Shown here in pieces: positions 1 through 5,671 of a DNA stretch of 20,760 bases. The notes below the pieces were generated by a model that was given only the letters and a program-made list of their open reading frames with translations, ran no database searches and was not told where the DNA came from. Both the position numbers and the translations under genes were made by a program. The stretch's first letter is position 1. Every line of letters starts with the position of its first letter. Source of the stretch: a virus; the IMG/VR virus record IMGVR_UViG_3300029448_000549, positions 1 to 20,760 of that record; one strand, given 5' to 3'.

Positions 1-342
1 ATTACAATAACAAAAGGGGGTAACAGAAAACAAGGCGTTAACCCCCTTGTCAAAAAGTTAAAAGATAATACTACAATACTTAATACTAATACTACGTATA
101 GTAATAAGAAGCCCTCTGTTGAAGAAATTAAACAATATTGTTTAGAACGTAACAACGGAATAGACGCAGAACAATTTTATGACTTTTACGAAAGTAAGAA
201 TTGGTATGTAGGTAAAAACAAAATGAAGAACTGGCAGGCGGCGGTTAGAACGTGGGAAAAACGAAAACAACAAAACCCTACATCTAAAATAGACCAACAG
301 CTAGACAATTATAATAACGCAAAAAAACATTTAGGACTATGA
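1..342 (+). CDS. Phage replication initiator / DnaD-like protein, C-terminal part (5' truncated)
   Basis: An open frame runs from the first base to a TGA at 340-342 (113 codons); its start lies left of the window. The first ~35 visible residues are a polar, Asn/Thr/Lys-rich linker. The rest is a compact domain containing FYDFYESKNWYVGKNKMKNW and AAVRTWEKR, the conserved C-terminal module of many phage replisome-organiser / helix-turn-helix replication proteins, which recruit the helicase loader or helicase at the origin. The missing N-terminal part would be expected to carry the winged-helix DNA-binding domain. The stop overlaps the next start (ATGA at 339-342), so translation is probably coupled. 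The linker DNA contains an inverted repeat and short direct repeats, listed separately. The family call is from remembered motifs; the exact role is inferred. Confidence 0.72.
   Translation: MTITKGGNRKQGVNPLVKKLKDNTTILNTNTTYSNKKPSVEEIKQYCLERNNGIDAEQFYDFYESKNWYVGKNKMKNWQAAVRTWEKRKQQNPTSKIDQQLDNYNNAKKHLGL
14..48. repeat. Imperfect inverted repeat in the replication gene linker
   Basis: The arms AAGGGGGTAAC (14-24) and GTTAACCCCCTT (37-48) are reverse complements apart from one bulged base and enclose a 12-base loop. The G5/C5 runs stand out in very AT-rich DNA. No T-run follows, and the repeat lies inside an open coding frame, so a terminator is unlikely. It sits directly before the AATACT repeats and could be part of an origin; this is inference. 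Confidence 0.5.
67..93 (+). repeat. Four short direct repeats (AATACT), possible origin iterons
   Basis: AATACT occurs at 67-72, 75-80, 82-87 and 88-93, twice extended to AATACTAC. The repeats lie in the linker region of the replication initiator gene. Lambda-type phages carry their origin iterons inside the initiator gene at the equivalent place, so an origin role is possible. The same bases encode an Asn/Thr-rich linker, so codon repetition in AT-rich DNA could also produce them. Confidence 0.35.
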
Positions 343-599
343 GAACAAAGAAACAAGAAGTACATAGATTTTTTCGCAAAGGACAATATAATACTTTAGA
401 TAAAAGTTTGTTTCATCAGTGGCTAAAAGAAGAAGGCTACAGCCGTTACGGTTTAGCAATAGACTTAGATAAAACACCTTTGACTATAGACAGGTATATG
501 GACGAACCTGAACGACTTACATTAAAACAGATTAAAATCATTTGCGAAGAAACAGACGTAGACGCTAACTTTATAATGGACTTAATTTATGAAAAATAA
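339..599 (+). CDS. Small helix-turn-helix-like protein
   Basis: This 86-residue protein has a basic N-terminus followed, at about residues 36-80, by a helical segment (YGLAIDLDKTPLTIDRYMDE, then LTLKQIKIICEETDV) that reads like a Cro/CI (XRE)-type helix-turn-helix: a short helix, a turn with Thr and Leu, a recognition-like helix, then a helix ending in a hydrophobic cluster. Such proteins bind phage operators or help at the origin; its position directly after the replication initiator fits either. The ATG overlaps the upstream stop (ATGA), and the end overlaps the next gene by 11 bases. The HTH assignment is a pattern reading without a clear named family. Confidence 0.6.
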   Translation: MRTKKQEVHRFFRKGQYNTLDKSLFHQWLKEEGYSRYGLAIDLDKTPLTIDRYMDEPERLTLKQIKIICEETDVDANFIMDLIYEK

Positions 600-1440
600 A
601 AAACTATTAGTATGCACCTTTTCAGGTGGTAGAACATCTGCATTTATGGGTAAGTTTTTAAATGAATATGATAAATATAAAGATTACGAAAAACTTTTTG
701 TATTTGCTAATACAGGCAAAGAAAAAGAAGAAACCCTAAAGTTTATAGATAAGTGTTCTAAAGAGTGGAATATACCTATTGTTTGGTTAGAAGCTTCCAT
801 AATAAACGAAAAAGGTAAAGGAACTACATATAAAATAGTAGACTTTGAAACAGCAAGTAGAAATGGCGAACCCTTTGTAGATATGTTAAATAAATACCCA
901 ATGCCAAACAATTTTGCTAGTAATTGTACTAGAGAATTAAAACAAAGACCAATAGACAAATTTGTAAAAGACTTAGGTTTTAACGAAGTTATAACTGCTA
1001 TGGGTATTAGATACGATGAACGACACCGTAAAAGTTTAACTGCAAAAGAACAAAATATAATATATCCTTTATGTGACGACATAAAAGTAGATAATTTATT
1101 TATTCGTAACTGGTGGTCTAGTCAATGTTTTGACTTAGAGTTAAAAGACTACGAAGGTAATTGTGATTTATGTTTTAAAAAGTCTTTACGAAAAAGATTA
1201 ACTTTAATAAAAGAAAACCCTAATATTGCTAAATGGTGGTTAGATACTGAAAATAAATATAGTACAGAAAAAGTACCACGTTTTGATTTAAGAAGTAATA
1301 AAAGTGTAGAGGAAATTATTGAACTATCAAAACAACGTTTTAAAACTGTAGAAGACGTTTACGAATTAAGTAAAAAGCAAGGTAACTTATTTGAAGAAGA
1401 ATTAGATATAGAAACGGATTGTTTTTGCAAAGCAAATTAA
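589..1440 (+). CDS. PAPS-reductase-like PP-loop ATPase family protein
   Basis: The 283-residue protein begins with a hydrophobic strand and the PP-loop SGGRTS (residues 12-17), the nucleotide-binding signature of the adenine nucleotide alpha-hydrolase / phosphoadenosine phosphosulfate reductase superfamily. Further matching blocks are FANTGKEKEET (39-49), SNCTRELKQRPI (111-122, Cys113) and GIRYDERHR (139-147). A C-x2-C pair (Cys192, Cys195) and Cys-rich end (DCFCKAN) could bind metal or an Fe-S cluster. Phage members of this family are common near replication genes; true sulfate assimilation, nucleobase thiolation or other chemistry cannot be told apart here. The gene overlaps its upstream neighbour by 11 bases and ends one base before the next start, so it belongs to the same operon. 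Confidence 0.8.
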   Translation: MKNKKLLVCTFSGGRTSAFMGKFLNEYDKYKDYEKLFVFANTGKEKEETLKFIDKCSKEWNIPIVWLEASIINEKGKGTTYKIVDFETASRNGEPFVDMLNKYPMPNNFASNCTRELKQRPIDKFVKDLGFNEVITAMGIRYDERHRKSLTAKEQNIIYPLCDDIKVDNLFIRNWWSSQCFDLELKDYEGNCDLCFKKSLRKRLTLIKENPNIAKWWLDTENKYSTEKVPRFDLRSNKSVEEIIELSKQRFKTVEDVYELSKKQGNLFEEELDIETDCFCKAN

Positions 1441-1441
1441 T

Positions 1442-1813
1442 ATGAAAATAAAAGAAATAGAAACTTCACAATTAAAGTTAAAATGTTTAGATCTTATAAC
1501 AAAGACTTTTGTAGAACTAGGACAAGTAAAAGACGACAAGACTTTAGCAATACTTGCACAGACGTTATCTACAGACCTTTTAGAAGACTTTCCTAACTTG
1601 ACCTTCGAAGACATACAACAGTCCTTTAGAAACGGTGTTAGACATACAGACACCTTTGTATTGAACGTACAGACATATTACAAGTGGATAAAAGCACACA
1701 GGGCTATAATATGGAATAACGAAGGTAAAGAACACACAGACAAACGACTAAGATACAGAAGCCGTAAAGGAACGGGTTTAAAATCAATTACTAATATAAA
1801 AAAATTAAAATGA
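1442..1813 (+). CDS. Conserved phage protein of unknown function, possibly replication-linked
   Basis: This 123-residue protein is mostly alpha-helical in appearance. The centre (FEDIQQSFRNGVRHTD, then FVLNVQTYYKWIKAHR) resembles a motif seen in small proteins next to replication genes of Bacteroidota phages and mobile elements, where a helical domain is followed by a conserved NV(K/Q)TYxxW segment. The C-terminal ~25 residues are strongly basic and look disordered. It starts one base after the PP-loop gene and its stop overlaps the next start. A helicase-loader or accessory replication role is only a guess from position. Confidence 0.6.
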   Translation: MKIKEIETSQLKLKCLDLITKTFVELGQVKDDKTLAILAQTLSTDLLEDFPNLTFEDIQQSFRNGVRHTDTFVLNVQTYYKWIKAHRAIIWNNEGKEHTDKRLRYRSRKGTGLKSITNIKKLK

Positions 1814-2031
1814 AAAAAGAAAGTAAAATACCAAAACAAATTGAAGTAATGTTATACGCGCAAAGGTGGTGTGGTGAAAATGATATTGAATTTTACACAA
1901 AAGAAATAACAAGGTTATTTGTAGTAATAAGGCAAAATAACGAAATATACGAACTAGAATTATCACAAACCGAAATAGAATTAAGAGCAGAAGAATATAA
2001 AAAACAAATAAGTGAAAATAAAAGAATATGA
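1810..2031 (+). CDS. Hypothetical small protein
   Basis: This 73-residue protein is charged and mixed alpha/beta in appearance. I recognise no domain. It starts with ATGA overlapping the previous stop and ends 20 bases inside the next gene, so it is embedded in the operon. The tight coupling and uninterrupted frame support it as real. Confidence 0.6.
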   Translation: MKKESKIPKQIEVMLYAQRWCGENDIEFYTKEITRLFVVIRQNNEIYELELSQTEIELRAEEYKKQISENKRI

Positions 2032-2416
2032 AGTTATAGACATATTAAGAAGTGTAAAGAAAAACATACAACCTTGCGAATATGAGTATAACAGGTTCGA
2101 CGCAGAAGACGAGAAAAACATATACGAAATAAAAATACGAACTAAATACTACAAAGAAACATTTATAGAGTTTGACAAGTACAGTTACAACACAATGTAC
2201 GCACAAGAATTTGATAAGATATTTATATATGTCGTTAAAATGGAAAACACTATATACTTATTTAATGTTAGTCTTTTATATATGAGGGGTTACAACTTTA
2301 ACTGGGAACTGAAGAAACTAAATAGAAACACAGAATTTAACCAGACCGAGAAAATACAAAAGATTGTAGGGGTTATAAACACAGACGAAGCTATATACAC
2401 AATAGACTGTTTATAA
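2012..2416 (+). CDS. Hypothetical protein, possible PD-(D/E)XK-type nuclease
   Basis: The 134-residue protein starts at a GTG that overlaps the previous gene by 20 bases; no in-frame ATG occurs near this point. The segment from Asp30 to IYEIKIR (Glu39-Ile-Lys41), followed by TFIEFDKY and then IFIYVV and TIYLFNV strands, matches the order of elements in small PD-(D/E)XK nucleases of phages: acidic residue, E-x-K on a strand, helix with Lys, then paired strands. The protein ends with a beta-rich segment (IVGVINTDEAIYTI). If correct it would cleave DNA, perhaps as a recombination or restriction-like nuclease alongside the NinG-like gene downstream. The catalytic assignment is a pattern inference. 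Confidence 0.55.
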   Translation: MKIKEYEVIDILRSVKKNIQPCEYEYNRFDAEDEKNIYEIKIRTKYYKETFIEFDKYSYNTMYAQEFDKIFIYVVKMENTIYLFNVSLLYMRGYNFNWELKKLNRNTEFNQTEKIQKIVGVINTDEAIYTIDCL

Positions 2417-2450
2417 CTATATAAAAAAATAGTAAAATAAAACTAAAATA

Positions 2451-2466
2451 TTTATATTATTGAATT
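2451..2466 (+). promoter_or_regulatory. Weak copy of the phage promoter-like element
   Basis: The 50-base gap before the ninG-like gene is almost pure A/T and contains TTTATATTAT at 2451-2460, six bases before the GTG start. It matches the first ten bases of the strong elements at 5300, 6987 and 20455 but then diverges (TGAATT instead of ATADT). It may be a weaker or earlier-acting version of the same promoter. Confidence 0.35.
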
Positions 2467-2859
2467 GTGAAAACTATAAGTAAATTAAAAAAGGAGTTAG
2501 ACAAATGGTTTAGTTTATTTATTAGATTAAGAAACGCAAGTAAAGACGGAATAGTAGAGTGTTGGACTTGTGGAAAAACAGCACACTATAAAAAGATGCA
2601 CGCAGGGCACTTTATGAGTAGGAAACACCACGCTACAAGGTGGAACGAAGAAAACGTACAGGTGCAATGTCCTAAGTGTAACTTATTCGGACAAGGGGAA
2701 CAATATACATTCGGGAAACTTATAGACGTTAGGATCGGTGAGGGCAAGAGTGAAGAACTACAAGAACTAAGTAGAACGACTGTTAAGTATATGCGACACG
2801 AATATGAAGATATGATAAAACACTACAAAGAAAAAGTAAATGCTATTAAAACCGATTAG
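2467..2859 (+). CDS. ninG: NinG/Rap-like recombination endonuclease
   Basis: This 130-residue protein carries the zinc-binding pattern of lambda NinG (Rap): ECWTCGK with Cys32 and Cys35, HAGHFMSR with His45 and His48, a conserved Trp-Asn (RWNEENV), then QCPKCN with Cys68 and Cys71. In lambda, Rap is a structure-specific nuclease that resolves D-loops and Holliday-type junctions during phage recombination. Length is shorter than lambda NinG but typical of Bacteroidota phage versions, which lack part of the N-terminal region. The start is GTG, downstream of a 50-base A/T-rich gap with a promoter-like element. The gene overlaps the next one by 20 bases. Confidence 0.85.
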   Translation: MKTISKLKKELDKWFSLFIRLRNASKDGIVECWTCGKTAHYKKMHAGHFMSRKHHATRWNEENVQVQCPKCNLFGQGEQYTFGKLIDVRIGEGKSEELQELSRTTVKYMRHEYEDMIKHYKEKVNAIKTD

Positions 2860-3208
2860 TATAAACTACCAGCACGAAATAGCTTTACAAGTGTATTTAG
2901 ATATGATAACTACAAGTATAAAAGACGTTACAAAAAACGAAGACAAATATAAAGACTTTATAGACGTAGCAAATATAATTATAGAACACCACAACAACTA
3001 TAGAAAAGATGTATTAGTACTTGCAAACTATCAAGACTTTATAAGTCTAATACCTACACATTTCACAGCTATGTTAAACGGATATTTAACAGGAATAGAA
3101 AACGAAAATAATAAAAATTCTGTTAGATTATATAAACACTTACTAAGTGAAGAAGCATATAACTTTATAGATAAAGTACAAGATTTAAAAATTGAACAAG
3201 ATATATAA
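2840..3208 (+). CDS. Hypothetical helical protein
   Basis: This 122-residue protein looks almost wholly alpha-helical, with heptad-like hydrophobic spacing (IALQVYLDMITTSI, FIDVANIIIEHHNNY). I recognise no family. The ATG lies within the end of the ninG-like gene and the end overlaps the sigma-like gene by 17 bases, which supports coupled translation in one operon. Confidence 0.6.
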   Translation: MLLKPISINYQHEIALQVYLDMITTSIKDVTKNEDKYKDFIDVANIIIEHHNNYRKDVLVLANYQDFISLIPTHFTAMLNGYLTGIENENNKNSVRLYKHLLSEEAYNFIDKVQDLKIEQDI

Positions 3209-3743
3209 AATATTAGCAGACCTAAGAGGTCACTTCGAGAAAATGACTTACGGACTTACTACCGACAAGAACGAAATAGACGAAGTAGTACAGGAATTTT
3301 ATTTATATATGTTACAGATGAACCCCGACACACTAAAAGGAATATACGACAAGGACGGAGAAAAGGGTTTAATAAGATACGGAGCAGTAGTAATACGTAG
3401 AAGTCTACAAAGTAAAAACAGTCCTTATTATTATAAGTATAAAAAATACTACACAAATTTAGCAGGTACTTCTACTTCAACTATTCTTAGTCAAGAAGCT
3501 TATCATAAAAGTATTTACAACTTACCAGAAGAAATAGTAGACAGTTACAAATGGAAAAAGTTAGAAGAAATAGATAAAGAGTTAGACAAGATGTACTGGT
3601 ACGACAGAGAACTATTTAAACTATATTATTACGAAACGAATACATTAGATAGTTTAGCAAAGAAAACAGGAATAAGTAGAAACAGTTTGTTTACTACAAT
3701 AGATAACGTAAGACAATTACTTAAAGATAAATTAAATGAATAG
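3192..3743 (+). CDS. Sigma-factor-like / helix-turn-helix transcription protein
   Basis: The 183-residue protein starts at TTG, overlapping the previous gene; the first in-frame ATG would remove 17 residues. The N-terminal half (EIDEVVQEFYLYMLQ, about 28-42) resembles the helical region-2 segment of extracytoplasmic-type sigma factors, where an E/D-rich helix followed by aromatic residues contacts RNA polymerase. The C-terminal part (YDRELFKLYYYETNTLDSLA then KKTGISRNSLFTTIDNVR, about 137-174) reads as a region-4-like helix-turn-helix. Small proteins of this kind in phages are often annotated as sigma-70-like. A role in switching transcription to the structural genes is inferred from position and from the repeated promoter-like element downstream. 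Confidence 0.55.
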   Translation: MNKIYKILADLRGHFEKMTYGLTTDKNEIDEVVQEFYLYMLQMNPDTLKGIYDKDGEKGLIRYGAVVIRRSLQSKNSPYYYKYKKYYTNLAGTSTSTILSQEAYHKSIYNLPEEIVDSYKWKKLEEIDKELDKMYWYDRELFKLYYYETNTLDSLAKKTGISRNSLFTTIDNVRQLLKDKLNE

Positions 3744-4131
3744 GTTCTTTGTAAATAAAGAAGTATATAAAGAACGGTTAGACACTTGTAGAAGTTGTGA
3801 CGAATATTTTAAACCTACAGGTAGCTGTAAAGTATGTGGTTGTTTTATGAGAATTAAAGCAAGTATGGGTGTTATGGAATGTCCTAACGAATACTGGTTA
3901 GCGACGCAAGAGTACGAAGCACCTAAAGAAATACCTACACACCTAAAAAACGAAATAAAGGAAGTATGGAAACTAATAGACAACGGACGAATAAAAGACA
4001 CAAAGAGTAAACAAAGACTAATAGAATTATATAATACAATACACGACACTACATACAGCGTAAATACAAATTGTAGTACCTGTTTAAAAAGTATGTATTT
4101 ATTTATGCAAGACGTAATAACTAAGATATGA
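3736..4131 (+). CDS. Zinc-binding phage protein of unknown function
   Basis: This 131-residue protein has a Cys-rich N-terminal half: Cys18, Cys21, Cys31, Cys34, Cys36 and Cys49 in the order C-x2-C-x9-C-x2-C-x-C-x12-C, ending in MECPNEYW. The arrangement is familiar from small zinc-finger proteins of many tailed phages. A second pair (NCSTCLK) lies near the C-terminus after a helical spacer. It starts inside the end of the sigma-like gene and its stop overlaps the next start (ATGA). Function is unknown; nucleic-acid or protein binding is a reasonable guess. Confidence 0.65.
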   Translation: MNRFFVNKEVYKERLDTCRSCDEYFKPTGSCKVCGCFMRIKASMGVMECPNEYWLATQEYEAPKEIPTHLKNEIKEVWKLIDNGRIKDTKSKQRLIELYNTIHDTTYSVNTNCSTCLKSMYLFMQDVITKI

Positions 4132-4256
4132 AGAAACGAAAATTAAATAGTAAGAACCCACGCTACAAAAAGAAAAAGGAAGTTAAAGAGTATAAAAGAG
4201 TATTAAAAAAAGTAGGTAAGAATTTTAAAATGTTTTTTTTATGGGAAATAAAATAA
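4128..4256 (+). CDS. Very small, strongly basic protein (42 residues)
   Basis: ATG at 4128 overlaps the previous stop (ATGA), and the frame ends with TAA at 4254-4256, 16 bases inside the DUF3310-like gene. Fifteen Lys and three Arg occur in 42 residues, with only the last eight residues hydrophobic (MFFLWEIK). It fills exactly what would otherwise be a ~110-base gap in a genome without gaps, and both junctions are overlapping, which argues for a real gene. A T8 run at 4233-4240 contains the heptamer T TTT TTA in frame; a -1 slip there would fuse this peptide to the next protein (see findings). Function is unknown; nucleic-acid binding would fit the charge. Confidence 0.5.
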   Translation: MKKRKLNSKNPRYKKKKEVKEYKRVLKKVGKNFKMFFLWEIK

Positions 4257-4621
4257 AAGGAAAAAGTAAACACTATTACGAGTACGATAGGAATTTAGAC
4301 AATGCAAAGATGAAGAATTGGCAAGAAGAAGTAATACAGGATAAAGAAAATAAATGGTCTGGCGGTAAGTTACCTAACTGGGAAAATGTAACACCAACGA
4401 AAAAAGATGATAGAGTACCAGAATACTACAAAGGGTTAAACGGTTACGAAGCTAGGAAGGTATGCGATAACTTCGATTTACCATACCACCTTGCGACAGC
4501 AGTAACTTATATATTAAGATCGTACCACAAACACGACACACCGATTGAATGTTTAACTAAAGCTAAGGCACACTTAGAATTTGAAATAGAAAAATATGAA
4601 GAACTGGAGAAACGCAGGTAG
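4241..4621 (+). CDS. DUF3310-family phage protein
   Basis: The 126-residue protein has a polar N-terminal ~58 residues, then a domain starting at RVPEYYKGLNGYEARKVC and continuing through LATAVTYILRSYHKHDTPIE and a helix rich in Lys/Glu. The order P-x-YY, a helix, a KY(I/V)xR-like segment (here TYILRSYHK) and a final helix with KA matches DUF3310, a small domain common in phage early regions and sometimes labelled nucleotide kinase. The biochemical role is not established. It overlaps its upstream neighbour by 16 bases and the next gene by 26. Confidence 0.75.
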   Translation: MGNKIKGKSKHYYEYDRNLDNAKMKNWQEEVIQDKENKWSGGKLPNWENVTPTKKDDRVPEYYKGLNGYEARKVCDNFDLPYHLATAVTYILRSYHKHDTPIECLTKAKAHLEFEIEKYEELEKRR

Positions 4622-4778
4622 GAAAACAAAGAAGTACTACTACAAAGAAAGTATAATAAAAAACGGTAAGGTAGTTTTACCTGAAATTATTACAGAAGAC
4701 TACGGTTTCGAAATGCAATTTGGAATAGAAGAAAAACATATAACAAAAGAAGAACAATATTTAAAATACAAAAGATGA
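4596..4778 (+). CDS. Hypothetical small protein
   Basis: This 60-residue protein has a basic N-terminal third (RNAGRKTKKYYYKES) and an acidic C-terminal part. No domain is recognised. It overlaps the DUF3310-like gene by 26 bases and its stop overlaps the next ATG, so it sits in the same coupled chain of genes. The start could also be elsewhere, but no better one was seen. Confidence 0.5.
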   Translation: MKNWRNAGRKTKKYYYKESIIKNGKVVLPEIITEDYGFEMQFGIEEKHITKEEQYLKYKR

Positions 4779-4852
4779 TAAACGCAATTATTTTTGGTCT
4801 AGGTTTTGTATTAGGAATGTATATATTAACACAAATAGAAGAAAGGTTATGA
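4775..4852 (+). CDS. Predicted 25-residue single-membrane-segment peptide
   Basis: ATG at 4775 overlaps the previous stop and the TGA at 4850-4852 overlaps the next ATG (4849), giving ATGA junctions on both sides. The peptide begins with a short polar end, then IIFGLGFVLGMYIL, a glycine-containing hydrophobic stretch long enough to cross a membrane, then a charged tail (TQIEERL). It fills the only space between two genes. Small membrane peptides are common in phage early regions, with roles in lysis control or host take-over; none can be assigned here. Confidence 0.5.
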   Translation: MINAIIFGLGFVLGMYILTQIEERL

Positions 4853-5067
4853 AGTTTATTTGTAACGAATGTAATAACACGACAGACATATACAAAGTAA
4901 AGTTTACAGCAACTACAGACGGGTTAGTATGTAAAGACGCTATATGTTGTAATAAATATATGGAACAAGTAAGAACAAAAGAATACGAAGGTATACCAGA
5001 GATTAAACGAAACGAAGAACATTGTAAAAGCAGTAACTACGTTAAAGGACTTATGAAAGGTGAATAG
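4849..5067 (+). CDS. Small zinc-ribbon-like protein
   Basis: This 72-residue protein starts with FICNECNN (Cys5, Cys8) and has VCKDAICCNK (Cys28, Cys33, Cys34) about 20 residues later, which is the spacing of a zinc ribbon with an intervening beta hairpin. A further Cys occurs near residue 59. The C-terminal half is charged. Function is unknown. It is joined by overlaps to both neighbours. Confidence 0.6.
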   Translation: MKFICNECNNTTDIYKVKFTATTDGLVCKDAICCNKYMEQVRTKEYEGIPEIKRNEEHCKSSNYVKGLMKGE

Positions 5068-5293
5068 AACACACGCACAAAACAAATATTATTTTAAGTG
5101 TATAGTAATACCATTAGGTAACTACTTAGGTTATCATAAGTTCGAAATGCACGAAATACTAAAAGATCTGTTTATAGCAGATACAAGTAAAGAACTTAAT
5201 ACAAACGAATTTAAAGACTATTGCGAACAAATAAGGGTGTGGTCTATGTCGGAGTTTAACTTTACCTTAGAAGAACCCGAAACAAACAAATAA
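5060..5293 (+). CDS. Conserved phage protein, possibly recombination/replication accessory
   Basis: The 77-residue protein starts at GTG overlapping the previous gene by eight bases. It opens with RTHAQNKYYFKCIVIPL, then GYHKFEMHEILKDLFI and LNTNEFKDYCEQIRVWSMSE, ending with an acidic Pro-containing tail. The sequence QNxYYW...E(M/L)HExLK...T.EF..Y...I..W is a pattern I recall from short proteins in the nin-like regions of many phages, some of which are grouped with NinB. I am not sure of the family name. The last early gene before the terminase promoter element. Confidence 0.5.
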   Translation: MNRTHAQNKYYFKCIVIPLGNYLGYHKFEMHEILKDLFIADTSKELNTNEFKDYCEQIRVWSMSEFNFTLEEPETNK

Positions 5294-5299
5294 GACTTA

Positions 5300-5314
5300 T
5301 TTATATTATATAAT
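5300..5314 (+). promoter_or_regulatory. Promoter-like element before the terminase genes
   Basis: TTTATATTATATAAT ends directly at the ATG of the small terminase gene. It matches the elements at 6987, 16721, 18017 and 20455 almost base for base. The upstream bases contain GAAACAAACA 22 bases before the TTATATTAT core, loosely like the AAATCAAATA at the same distance in two other copies. If the core acts as the -10 region, the transcript would have almost no 5' leader. Confidence 0.6.
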
Positions 5315-5671
5315 ATGGAAAACGAACAGAAACGAACACAAGAGAATAAAAAGAAACTTGTAGAAGCTTTAGAAAAATCATTAGGTATTGTTACAGAAGC
5401 TTGCGATAAAGCACAACTAAGTAGAACACAGTTTTACAAATGGTATAAAGAAGACGAACACTTTAGAAAAGAAGTAGATAGTATAGAAGGTAAGTTTGTA
5501 GACTTTGCAGAAACACACTTAAAAGAACAGATTAAGAATAACAATACACAAGCTACAATATTTTATTTAAAGACACGAGGACGTAAAAGGGGTTACGGTG
5601 ACAGTTTAGACTTAACAAGTAATAACGAACCTATTACAATTAACGTAAAGATAAACGGGGTTGAATATTGA
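5315..5671 (+). CDS. terS: Terminase small subunit
   Basis: The 118-residue protein lies directly before the large terminase and overlaps it by 11 bases. Residues ~22-50 (LGIVTEACDKAQLSRTQFYK, then WYKEDEHFRKEV) form a helix-turn-helix of the type found in small terminases, which bind the packaging initiation site on phage DNA. The centre is helical (oligomerisation region), and ATIFYLKTRGRKRGYG at ~80-95 is the conserved C-terminal block of the Bacteroidota phage version. The ATG directly follows a promoter-like element. Confidence 0.82.
   Translation: MENEQKRTQENKKKLVEALEKSLGIVTEACDKAQLSRTQFYKWYKEDEHFRKEVDSIEGKFVDFAETHLKEQIKNNNTQATIFYLKTRGRKRGYGDSLDLTSNNEPITINVKINGVEY

Noticed and set aside
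14-48. Inverted repeat as a transcription terminator
   Set aside because: It has no T-run after it, a 12-base loop and a bulge, and lies inside an open coding frame.
589-1440. DNA phosphorothioation (dnd/ssp) defence system suggested by the PP-loop gene
   Set aside because: No cysteine desulfurase, DndD/E-like or SspB-like neighbour is present; the neighbours are phage replication genes.
2028-2030. ATG as the start of the gene at 2012
   Set aside because: It is in a different frame and meets a stop after two codons; the GTG at 2012 is the workable start.
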